A stretch of DNA of 64,000 nt from Bacteroidales bacterium (lineage in GTDB: Bacteria; Bacteroidota; Bacteroidia; Bacteroidales; ML635J-15). The notes beneath the pieces were generated by a model. The model worked only from the letters and a program-made list of their open reading frames with translations. It made no database searches and was not told the origin of the DNA. Every line of letters starts with the position of its first letter. The stretch's first letter is position 1. The translations under genes were made by a program, and so were the position numbers. Positions 1-8,462 of this stretch are shown here, one piece after another. The stretch covers positions 99,968-163,967 of the forward strand of contig JAFZRE010000001.1 in the NCBI GenBank assembly GCA_017620015.1. The letters are read 5' to 3'.

Positions 1-1
1 C

Positions 2-1846
2 GGTGCTTTGCTGAGAAGAGTCGAAAACCTCTTCTTCAACCTTGCCGAATGCATAAATTCACCAGAAATGGAACAGATTTCCGAAGAAATCCTTCCGAAA
101 CTTTCGCAGCATGGTGACGACATCAGCCTCAATGCCAAATTATTTGAACGTATCAAGGCCGTTTACGACCAGCGCGAATCACTCAACCTCGAGCCAGTAC
201 AGATGCGTCTGCTCGAAGAAACCTATAAAGGCTTTGTCCGTGGTGGAGCCAACGTTCCAGCCGAAAAGCAGGCTCGTTTCCGCGAAATAAACGAGAAACT
301 TTCGTTGCTCACAATGAAGTTTGGCAACAATGTACTTAAGGCTACAAACGACTACAAGCTTGTTGTTGACGATGTTGCTCGCCTCGAAGGTTGCACCGAA
401 GGTCAGCTTGCAGCAGCTCTTGAATTAGGCAATGAATCAGACGAAACCAAGGGCAAATACGTCTTCACAATCCACCTGCCAAGCATGGAACCTTTCCTCA
501 TGAACTGCAAGGACCGTGAACTGCGCAAGGAACTCTGGACTGCATACTCGACCCGTTGTACATCTGGCGAAACCGACAACAGGGAAATCATCAACGAAAT
601 TGTAAACCTTCGCTTGGAAAAGGCTAACATTCTCGGTTACAAGTCGCACGCTGCATACGTCCTCGACGACAACATGGCAAAGACTCCCGAAGCTGTTGAC
701 GAACTTTTGATGCAGGTTTGGACTCCGGCACTTGCAAAGGCAAAGGAAGAAGCTGCCGAATACCAGAAGATGATTGACGCTGAAGGCGGAAACTTCAAGC
801 TCGAACCTTACGACTGGCGCTACTATTGCGAAACTTTACGTAAGCAGAAATACGACCTCGATGACGATGTTATTCGTCCATATTTCTCGCTCGACAATGT
901 TCGCGACGGAATGTTTATGGTTGCCAACAAGCTCTATGGCATCGAGTTCCGCGAAAACAAGAATATTCCAGTTTACCATCCCGATGCTGTTGTTTACGAA
1001 GTAATTGAAAACAACAATGTTATCGCAATACTCTACATGGACTTCTTCCCACGCGAGAGCAAGCGTAGCGGTGCTTGGATGACCAATTTCCGTGAACAGT
1101 CGTACACCAAGGACGGCAAGAAAATCATACCTTTAGTATCATTGGTTCTCAACTTCACAAAGCCATCTGGCGACAAGCCTTCATTGCTCAACTTCGACGA
1201 GACTTCTACCCTATTCCACGAATTCGGACACGCACTTCACAGCATACTTACCGACTGCCGCTACGAGTCGCTGTCGGGAACAAACGTATCGCGCGACTTT
1301 GTTGAACTGCCGTCGCAGGTTATGGAGCAGTGGGCTGGCTATCCAGAAGTTATGAAGATGTATGCTAAACACTTCAAGACAGGTGAAGTTATTCCCGATT
1401 CGCTCATCAACAAGATTGAAGCCGCTTCGACATACGGACAGGGCTTCATCAACACCGAACTCATTGCTGCTTCGCTGCTTGACATGGCATACGCCAACAT
1501 CAGCGAGCCGACCGAAATCAAGCTTCCGGACTTCGAGGATGCCGAAATGCAGAAAATCGGCTTGATTCCCGAAATCATTTCGCGCTACAGAAGCACATAC
1601 TTCCAGCACGTATTCTCTGGCGGCTACAGCGCAGGCTACTACGGCTACACTTGGGCAGCTGTCCTCGACAACGATGCTTTCGAGGCTTTCAAGGAAAACG
1701 GCGTTTTCGACAAGAAGACCGCTGATGCTTTCCGCTACAATGTCCTGCAGAACGGCAACACCGAAGATGCAATGGTTCTCTACAAGCGTTTCCGCGGTCA
1801 GGAACCATCAATCGAACCGCTGCTGAAAAACAGAGGATTGAAATAA
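2..1846 (+). CDS. dcp: M3 family peptidyl-dipeptidase (Dcp-type), 5' end outside window
   Basis: Zinc metallopeptidase of the M3 family (thimet oligopeptidase/Dcp group), which trims dipeptides or cuts short oligopeptides. The zinc signature HEFGH is encoded at about 1217-1231, and a Glu in the following VELPSQVMEQW stretch is the likely third ligand. The C-terminal part (GGYSAGYYGYTWA, then FRGQEPSIEPLLKNRG) is typical of the family. The frame is open to base 2 and the first possible start (TTG at 8) has no leader, so the protein continues upstream. About 613 residues are present, against roughly 680-710 for full-length Dcp. No signal peptide can be judged. It ends just before a bidirectional terminator shared with the convergent pgk-like gene. 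Confidence 0.95.
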   Translation, partial: GALLRRVENLFFNLAECINSPEMEQISEEILPKLSQHGDDISLNAKLFERIKAVYDQRESLNLEPVQMRLLEETYKGFVRGGANVPAEKQARFREINEKLSLLTMKFGNNVLKATNDYKLVVDDVARLEGCTEGQLAAALELGNESDETKGKYVFTIHLPSMEPFLMNCKDRELRKELWTAYSTRCTSGETDNREIINEIVNLRLEKANILGYKSHAAYVLDDNMAKTPEAVDELLMQVWTPALAKAKEEAAEYQKMIDAEGGNFKLEPYDWRYYCETLRKQKYDLDDDVIRPYFSLDNVRDGMFMVANKLYGIEFRENKNIPVYHPDAVVYEVIENNNVIAILYMDFFPRESKRSGAWMTNFREQSYTKDGKKIIPLVSLVLNFTKPSGDKPSLLNFDETSTLFHEFGHALHSILTDCRYESLSGTNVSRDFVELPSQVMEQWAGYPEVMKMYAKHFKTGEVIPDSLINKIEAASTYGQGFINTELIAASLLDMAYANISEPTEIKLPDFEDAEMQKIGLIPEIISRYRSTYFQHVFSGGYSAGYYGYTWAAVLDNDAFEAFKENGVFDKKTADAFRYNVLQNGNTEDAMVLYKRFRGQEPSIEPLLKNRGLK

Positions 1847-1862
1847 GGAAACGACAACGCAC

Positions 1863-1894
1863 AAAAAAAGCCCGAACATTCGGGCTTTTTCTTT
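1863..1894. terminator. Bidirectional intrinsic terminator between dcp and pgk-like gene
   Basis: A short GC hairpin (AGCCCGAA, then TTCGGGCT) has an A-run on the left and a T-run on the right. It lies between two convergent genes and can stop transcription from both sides. Confidence 0.9.
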
Positions 1895-1907
1895 ATCATA
1901 TAAAAAC

Positions 1908-3209
1908 TTATTCGTTTCCTTTTTGCCTGCTCTCTATCAGTGCCTTTATAGGAGCAATACCCAGATGTGAATTCTGTTCGATAGCCTTCAATACGGCACC
2001 ACCGCCTGTAAAAATGTAGTAGTCCTTGCTGTCGAGTGCCATAATGTACAAACCTGGTAACAAACGCTTGAGTTCCTGCATGGTATCACCGCCACCATAC
2101 AACTTAACTGCCTGCGGATTCTGGTCGATAATGGTATCGAGAGCGATTGTACCTTCGTTGAAATGCGGAACAAAGCCCATAACAGCATTTACGAAGATAG
2201 TCTTTGCCGAGTGAAAAACATCTATGATTTCTGGCTCATCGTAGCAACGCGGGTCAACATCCATAACCCAATTGAGTTCAGTGCCAGGAGCCATCTTGCG
2301 GATGTCGTGGATACGGTACTTACCCTCTATCCTCTCGCCGAAAACATCCGATTCACAAATAATTGGCATTTCAACAACCTTACCTGGGTACTGCTGCGCA
2401 AAATCAACAAATTCCTTTGCCAGTTTCACATCGTCATCCTCTACGCCCTTAATCTTGAAGCCATATTTTGCACACAGGTACGCATTATAAATGACACCAC
2501 CAAGAACCAACTTGTCAGCCTTCTTCAACAGTGCATACAAGGAATCAATCTTTGTATCGAACTTACTACCTGCAACGACTGCGACAAATGGACTTTCTGC
2601 CTCAAAAATACGGTTCAAGTTCTCGATTTCGCGCTGCATCAGGAAACCTGCATACGACGGCAAATACTTTGTAACGCCAACCGTTGAAGCATGAGCCTGC
2701 CAGCTACCGAATGCATCGTTTACATAAATGTCGGCTAAGCCAGCGAGTTGATTTGCAAATCTATCCTGCTCCTCGCCTTTTGCCTCCTCGCCGGTAAACC
2801 AACGGGTATTCGGCAAATATATCATATCCACATCGTGGTTGCGCAAACGGCGTATGCTGTGGTTTACATTGGTTTCAATACTGAGATAACCATTATCTTC
2901 GTGCGAATAGAAATCGGGAACTTCTATTTTAATGTGCAACTTGTCCTCAAGATAATCTACGATTGGTTGTACGGATGTCTTGGCATCGATGGTAATCTTG
3001 CCAGTCTTCTTGTCCTTTGGACGACCAACGTGGGTCATAAGGATTATCTTTCCTCCTTTGGAAAGAATGTAGAACAATGTTCCGAAAGTTGCATCTATTC
3101 TGTATGGGTCGTGAATTACGCCCGACTTAACTACGTTGTGGTCAACTCTTACGAGTACGATTTTGCCTTTAAGGTCGGCTTCTTGAATCAAAGGGAGTCT
3201 GTTATCCAT
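1908..3209 (-). CDS. pgk: Phosphoglycerate kinase, divergent form
   Basis: Family assignment rests on recognisable PGK blocks in order: LVRVDHNVV near the N terminus, THVGRPKDK, PNTRWFTGEE, YVNDAFG, a hinge-like AGSKFDTKI, GGGDTMQEL, and FTGGGAVLKAIE near the C terminus. The family transfers phosphate between 1,3-bisphosphoglycerate and ADP in glycolysis. The length of 433 residues is close to normal. Several signature positions depart from textbook PGK: RVDHNVV instead of RVDFNVP, and after VNDAFG the usual GTAHRAHAST reads GSWQAHAST, one residue shorter with Gln in place of the Arg. It may be a second, specialised PGK. It is monocistronic, between two terminators. Confidence 0.9.
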   Translation of the reverse strand: MDNRLPLIQEADLKGKIVLVRVDHNVVKSGVIHDPYRIDATFGTLFYILSKGGKIILMTHVGRPKDKKTGKITIDAKTSVQPIVDYLEDKLHIKIEVPDFYSHEDNGYLSIETNVNHSIRRLRNHDVDMIYLPNTRWFTGEEAKGEEQDRFANQLAGLADIYVNDAFGSWQAHASTVGVTKYLPSYAGFLMQREIENLNRIFEAESPFVAVVAGSKFDTKIDSLYALLKKADKLVLGGVIYNAYLCAKYGFKIKGVEDDDVKLAKEFVDFAQQYPGKVVEMPIICESDVFGERIEGKYRIHDIRKMAPGTELNWVMDVDPRCYDEPEIIDVFHSAKTIFVNAVMGFVPHFNEGTIALDTIIDQNPQAVKLYGGGDTMQELKRLLPGLYIMALDSKDYYIFTGGGAVLKAIEQNSHLGIAPIKALIESRQKGNE

Positions 3210-3251
3210 ATTATAAATTTATTTTAAAAGTTTGATGGCATAAATATAAAC

Positions 3252-3290
3252 AAAAAAGCGATACAAAAATCATCTTGCATCGCTTTTTTT
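3252..3290 (-). terminator. Intrinsic terminator after the T9SS surface protein gene
   Basis: A 15-bp stem (arms 3252-3266 and 3275-3289, one G-U pair) carries a run of A on the left and T on the right. It directly follows the minus-strand gene that ends at 3294. Confidence 0.85.
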
Positions 3291-3293
3291 TAA

Positions 3294-6200
3294 TTATCGG
3301 AGCAACATCACCGTTCCAATCTTTTCATAGTCAATTCCAAACATATCCTTAAAGTAGGCTCGCCAAGTATAAACTCCTTCGGGGCAAGGACGGGTTCCAT
3401 CCGTTCCATCCCATTCTTCCTCCAAGTTAGTTGACTTGAACTGTATAGCACCCCAGCGGTCATAGATAACCAACATATAACTATTGGGGTCTATTGACGT
3501 ACCGAAAAGACGGAAAGTTTCGTTAATTTCATCGTTGTTCGGTGTAAATGCCGTAGGCGCGAAAATATTGTACTCGCTAGTTACCTGAATATCAACACCT
3601 GCAGTATCGGTACAGCCGTACAACGAAGTAGTTGTCAGTATCACATGGTAAGTTCCAGGCATAGTGTAAGCATGTACAGGACTCGACGATGTAGAAGTTG
3701 TCTGGTCGCCAAAATCCCACATATTCCAGAATCCGCCATGCGAATAGTTGGTGAAGTTTACAATTGGACTCGACATTGATATGTTAGCCCTGTCAACCCT
3801 GAAATCGGCCTCTGGAATCGAATATACTGTAATCGAAATTGTAGTATCGCGACGACATCCCTGATATGATGTAACTTCTAGCTGTACATTGAAAAATCCT
3901 GAATTGTGGAATGTATGCTTAGGATTCTTTGCGAACGACATATTCTCGAAATCGCCGTCATCGAAATTCCACAGATATGACTGTCCCAAATCCGGTGTTC
4001 CCTCAGTAAACGAAACATTCAGAGGAGCACAACCTTCAACGATATCTGCACCTATATTAATAGGTACTTCTTCGAATGTACGTACATAAATCGGAACAAC
4101 CACACTATCGTAACGGCAACTATCGTAAGCCACAAAGTTGAACAAGGTATCAACGTTGACAACTGGTTCGAATGGCAACTTAATCAGCTCGCCATTTACA
4201 TAAACCTCATCGGGGGCCAAACCTCCGCCAGAAACCCTAACATCGAAAGAAGCCCTGTCGCCCGGACAAACAAGCGTATCGGACAATAGATTTACTTCCA
4301 TCGATATCGGGTCAAGTACTGAAACAGTAACTGACATCTCTGCACTCGAGCAGTTAGTTGCATCAACCACGGAAGCATAGTATGTTGTCGTTTCTACCGG
4401 CGTAACATTTGTTGACATTCCGCTTTCGCCATTGCTCCATAATATAGTATAAGGTGGTACGCCACCCGATACAATGCCGACGCCAATCTGTGTTGTCATT
4501 CCAGAGCAAATGGTGAAGTCGTCCATCATCTGTATGTAGAACGGTTCGGGTTCACCAACCACGTACGAATATTCCTGATGACAGAAATTAGCATCGGTCA
4601 GCGTTACGGTATAAGTACCAGCAGGAACATTTACAAGATTCTGCTGCCACAAGCCATTAGACCATTCGTAATGATATGGTTCGTAACCGCCATTCGCTGT
4701 AAAGACAACATTACCATCCGAGAAACCATTGCAAGTAGCATCCGTACCCGAAATATAACCCGACAATGGGAATTCGGACTGATAAATATATACAGTATCG
4801 GAAGCCTCGCATCCGTTTTCATCGTTTATATGAACCCAGTATTCGCCAGGAACAAGGTTGTCGATGTCCTCGGATATAGCACCGGTGTTCCATGTATAAT
4901 AATAAGGTGGAGTTCCGCCGAACACATTCAAGTCGCAAATACCATTAGCTTCGCCATAGCATCTGATGTTTGTAGGAGTAATGTCGCCATGCAGTGGCAA
5001 AGCCGGCTGACGAATCTCAGCCATAGCATATTCTACACAACCATGAGCATCAGTAACAGTCACAATATAGAAGCCTGCATATAAGTTTGCCAAATCCTCG
5101 GTTGTTTCCCCATTGCTCCACTGGTAGGTGTAAGGCTCTGTTCCTCCAGTAACAGTCAAGTCAACGCTACCTGTATTTTCGGCATAGCATCTCACATCGC
5201 GAGCATCAATAGTAAGCACAAGCGGCTCTGGCTGCTCAACTTCGTAGGTTGAAATTATGAAACAGCCATGAGCATCGGTAATGGTCACCGTATATGAACC
5301 TGCCGGTATATTATGCAAGTCCTGAACCATACGGTCATTAGACCAATAATAGGTATAGGCAAGAGTACCTCCCTCCACAGTTATGTCTATCGAGCCATCA
5401 CTCATACCATTGCAACTTACATTCTGTATGGTCACAGAAGAAATCTCCAACGGAGCCTCGGGTTCGGTTATAACAACTTGGTCCTCGTGTTCGCATCCCA
5501 CAGCATCCGTTATCGTAACGGTATATGTACCAGCAGGAACTCCGTGGGGATTCTGTTCTGTGCTTCCGTTTGACCATAGGAACCTATATGGTGGCAAACC
5601 GCCGTAAACAGTCACATAAAGGTTACCCGTCGAGTCACCATGGCAAAGCACATTGTCGCCACGAGTAATGCTTTCGAGAGGAGCATTGGCTTCAAGAATG
5701 TTTGCCTCTCCCATTACCGTACAGCCATAAACATCTGTAAGTGTTACATAATAATAACCTGAAAATACATTTATCTCATCGGTTGGTCCTGCATGGGTAT
5801 TTACTGTACCTTCCGAATATGCCCAAGTGTAGTCAGGCGAACTATTGATTGCAGTAACTTCAATAACACCAGAATTGTCACCATAGCATATTACATTAGA
5901 GGAGTTGACCTCAATATCAAGTTCCGGACGCGGATGCAACCAAGTTCCCGGGAATACCACATTATACTGGTTAGCTGGGAATTGCAAGTCCCATTCACGG
6001 TCTATTCCCAAGAAGCCTAGGTCCAAATCGCCAAGAGGTATCGACTGGTCAATCAATGCCGTATTACAGTCGGTTGGAATACATATATCTATATCACGAA
6101 TAGCTCCCTCTCGCGTTGTAGGCGGTGGCGTATCATCATTGTAACGCTGAACATCAATTCCTGCAATCTCGTATGAGTGAGCTATTGCATCATCGGCATT

Positions 6201-7601
6201 CTCATATCCGCCTTCTATTTCCGGTAGCTGGAACTCGGGCATAGTTGCAAAGCTAAATAGGTTGTCGAGTCCAGGAACGCTAATGTGAACGTGCAATACC
6301 TGAAGGTTCAATGCAAAACGGAGATTATTATAGGTATGGTTTCTAAAACCGCTACGAATATTGTATGTAACATCGTAAACCTGCAATGAATCCCAGTTGT
6401 AGCAAGGATAAGTTATGTAAAGGTCGTTGTTGACGGTAAATGTTACTACATCCGACTCGCCTTGCTGCACAAGCATATCTCCGCCGGAAACCTCGTAGAA
6501 AGGCAACGGAGTAGCAAAGCGCAAAGTCGCCAATATCTCGGGACAGAATGAGAACTCCTGAACCAGAGCCATGGTCATCTCAAGGTTCAGGTGCAATATA
6601 TAATACTCGATTGTAATGACATAATCCTCGTATATCGGGTATGTTATTGTCTGACCTTCGAGAATATCAACTATCTGTCCGACTTCCGGCTGACCAATTG
6701 CATTTCCAATAAACCTGATGAACTGCAATATGTTCCAGTTCATATACAACCAGTCATCCTGACCTTCGGCATACAGGCATTGACCCTGTATGCGGTCCTC
6801 GGTTTCAACGTAAGGGATTGTTATGTCAGCGGTTATACCGATTCCGAAAGCATCGGGAATATGGATAACCAAAGAGTCTCCTGTGCCAAAAAATCCGGTA
6901 TTAATGTAAGGAATACCAGTATCCTCGTCTATCCACGGATAAGCGTATTCGCCAGTCTGCGCATTCAGATAAAGTACGGCAATAGAATCGTGCGGAACGG
7001 GAGTGGTAAATTCAGGATTGGTTGGTAAACTAATCGGGCCAATCAGATGAATCGGGTCAACGACCTGCATTCCCAACGCCTCTACGGAAAGCGACAAATC
7101 GAGACCTACACCATATTCAAGGTCAAGCGCAATAGTTCCAGCAGTTGGGAAATGCGTATCAAGCGCCCAGCCGTTCTGAACGGTATAGGTAGAATGTATT
7201 GGAGTAGTTTCGCCATGATCGAAACCATAATGGTCGGGAAAATCAAGAGTTATCTGCACAGGATAATCAACGCCAATGTAACCGCTTGAAAATCCGTGCA
7301 TACTAAACGTAGAGTTCAGATACATAAACAAGTCCATATCGAAATGTATGCCAACGGCATCGCTTCCAATAACTTGATGTATGCTCGGGTCTTCGGCACA
7401 ACCGGCACCCAGACAAAGGTCTATAAGGTTGTAATCGAAATCAATGAATGTAGCGTCACCACCGCCCCACATGTCAACCGAATCGACATGATAGTTTATA
7501 TTGTGCCGCAATATGTTCGAATTGTCCTGCGCCGCCACATCCCGTGCGACCAGCAGAGCAAGCAGAACAGAAAATGCTATATATAGTTTCTTCATAATCA
7601 T
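3294..7601 (-). CDS. Large T9SS type B-sorted surface protein with SprB repeats and PKD domains
   Basis: A 1435-residue secreted protein. The order is: signal peptide (about residues 1-27, ending VAAQD); a unique N-terminal region of about 530 residues rich in beta-type sequence; six SprB-like repeats of about 75 residues, each with a C-(Y/H/N)-G-x-x-x-G start and a TVTITDxxGC end; an Ig-like segment; two PKD domains (YLWNFDDGD and NMWDFGDQT motifs); and a gliding-motility-type C-terminal domain (FTPNNDEINETF, YDRWGAIQF, EEWDGTDG). That C-terminal domain is the known type B signal for T9SS export and cell-surface attachment, so the protein is probably a surface adhesin or matrix protein. Its ATG overlaps the stop of the upstream 196-residue gene (ATGA), so the two are translationally coupled. 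An in-frame ATG two codons later (7595) is an equally good start. Confidence 0.9.
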   Translation of the reverse strand: MIMKKLYIAFSVLLALLVARDVAAQDNSNILRHNINYHVDSVDMWGGGDATFIDFDYNLIDLCLGAGCAEDPSIHQVIGSDAVGIHFDMDLFMYLNSTFSMHGFSSGYIGVDYPVQITLDFPDHYGFDHGETTPIHSTYTVQNGWALDTHFPTAGTIALDLEYGVGLDLSLSVEALGMQVVDPIHLIGPISLPTNPEFTTPVPHDSIAVLYLNAQTGEYAYPWIDEDTGIPYINTGFFGTGDSLVIHIPDAFGIGITADITIPYVETEDRIQGQCLYAEGQDDWLYMNWNILQFIRFIGNAIGQPEVGQIVDILEGQTITYPIYEDYVITIEYYILHLNLEMTMALVQEFSFCPEILATLRFATPLPFYEVSGGDMLVQQGESDVVTFTVNNDLYITYPCYNWDSLQVYDVTYNIRSGFRNHTYNNLRFALNLQVLHVHISVPGLDNLFSFATMPEFQLPEIEGGYENADDAIAHSYEIAGIDVQRYNDDTPPPTTREGAIRDIDICIPTDCNTALIDQSIPLGDLDLGFLGIDREWDLQFPANQYNVVFPGTWLHPRPELDIEVNSSNVICYGDNSGVIEVTAINSSPDYTWAYSEGTVNTHAGPTDEINVFSGYYYVTLTDVYGCTVMGEANILEANAPLESITRGDNVLCHGDSTGNLYVTVYGGLPPYRFLWSNGSTEQNPHGVPAGTYTVTITDAVGCEHEDQVVITEPEAPLEISSVTIQNVSCNGMSDGSIDITVEGGTLAYTYYWSNDRMVQDLHNIPAGSYTVTITDAHGCFIISTYEVEQPEPLVLTIDARDVRCYAENTGSVDLTVTGGTEPYTYQWSNGETTEDLANLYAGFYIVTVTDAHGCVEYAMAEIRQPALPLHGDITPTNIRCYGEANGICDLNVFGGTPPYYYTWNTGAISEDIDNLVPGEYWVHINDENGCEASDTVYIYQSEFPLSGYISGTDATCNGFSDGNVVFTANGGYEPYHYEWSNGLWQQNLVNVPAGTYTVTLTDANFCHQEYSYVVGEPEPFYIQMMDDFTICSGMTTQIGVGIVSGGVPPYTILWSNGESGMSTNVTPVETTTYYASVVDATNCSSAEMSVTVSVLDPISMEVNLLSDTLVCPGDRASFDVRVSGGGLAPDEVYVNGELIKLPFEPVVNVDTLFNFVAYDSCRYDSVVVPIYVRTFEEVPINIGADIVEGCAPLNVSFTEGTPDLGQSYLWNFDDGDFENMSFAKNPKHTFHNSGFFNVQLEVTSYQGCRRDTTISITVYSIPEADFRVDRANISMSSPIVNFTNYSHGGFWNMWDFGDQTTSTSSSPVHAYTMPGTYHVILTTTSLYGCTDTAGVDIQVTSEYNIFAPTAFTPNNDEINETFRLFGTSIDPNSYMLVIYDRWGAIQFKSTNLEEEWDGTDGTRPCPEGVYTWRAYFKDMFGIDYEKIGTVMLLR

Positions 7602-8188
7602 TCGTAAATTTTAGAAGTCAACATACTTTGCAGGATAATAGGTTTCAACTTATTGCTCATCAACTTAATATAACCTGCATTTATCCACATTGTAAAATGA
7701 TAATCACCTGACATTAGTACAAGTCTCTCGAACACAAAGCCTTTCAGCTTCATCTCGGCTGTAAAGAGCAAACCGTCGCTGCCATCGTGCATTACAACCG
7801 GCTCTACCGAAATCAACGTCATGCCCTGAGTTGCAAAATAAGCCGAATCCATAGCTCTCGAAATCAAAAGAAATGATGTTCCGACAACCTCCTCGACCTG
7901 AATGCTGCTCATAGTACCCACATGCACAAATCCGGGTATCGAATCGGAATACTGGAAATATTCGGGGGGCTGAATCCTGATGTTTGTGTTCGGGATTGCA
8001 ACCATTTTGCTCTCGTCGTAAACAAAATTATCGCTCACCGTAGTAAGACCGTTTATCACGGAACCCATCCCTACAGCCTGCGACGACTGGCTATTTTGCT
8101 GCTGCTCAAGCTCCTGCGAGAAAGCAGACACCGCCGTCATCACAATTAGCAACACACTGACAATAACCTTGTTCATATAAAATTTCAT
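7598..8188 (-). CDS. Secreted protein of unknown function, coupled to surface protein
   Basis: 196 residues with an N-terminal signal peptide (hydrophobic core VIVSVLLIVMTAVSAFS, probable cleavage before QE). I do not recognise a family. The mature part is a soluble alpha/beta-looking domain without cysteine pairs or catalytic motifs. The gene is first in a two-gene unit and its stop overlaps the start of the 1435-residue T9SS protein, so it may be a periplasmic partner of that protein. A weak promoter-like box (TATCTTTA on the minus strand) sits at 8206-8213. The 274-bp divergent gap up to 8462 is AT-rich and holds nothing else I can support. Confidence 0.75.
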   Translation of the reverse strand: MKFYMNKVIVSVLLIVMTAVSAFSQELEQQQNSQSSQAVGMGSVINGLTTVSDNFVYDESKMVAIPNTNIRIQPPEYFQYSDSIPGFVHVGTMSSIQVEEVVGTSFLLISRAMDSAYFATQGMTLISVEPVVMHDGSDGLLFTAEMKLKGFVFERLVLMSGDYHFTMWINAGYIKLMSNKLKPIILQSMLTSKIYE

Positions 8189-8205
8189 ACTTAAATTTAA
8201 CCGCG

Positions 8206-8213
8206 TAAAGATA
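8206..8213 (-). promoter_or_regulatory. Probable -7 promoter box of the 196-residue gene
   Basis: On the minus strand this reads TATCTTTA, one base from the Bacteroidota -7 consensus TAnnTTTG, 18 bases before the start codon. No clear -33 TTTG is visible. Confidence 0.4.
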
Positions 8214-8462
8214 CTATTTATTTTTTTAACTACACCTATAAAAACGTTTTTTTTTCAGAAGGTTGCCATCGCACAAACAAAATAATACCACATTTTACGA
8301 AAACACTGATAATCAATAAAATAATTCACAAACTTTCTCAACAAATAGATATAAAACAAAAATGACAACAATTCGTTAACATCTTTTAAACAATAAAAAA
8401 ACAAAAATAAGATGCATTATTTCTAATTTCGCGACCGAAATCGAAGAAAAAATTTTCGAAAA

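Noticed and set aside
2163..2687. 174-codon plus-strand ORF opposite the pgk-like gene
   Set aside because: Antisense to a well-supported gene, with no family motifs and no leader.
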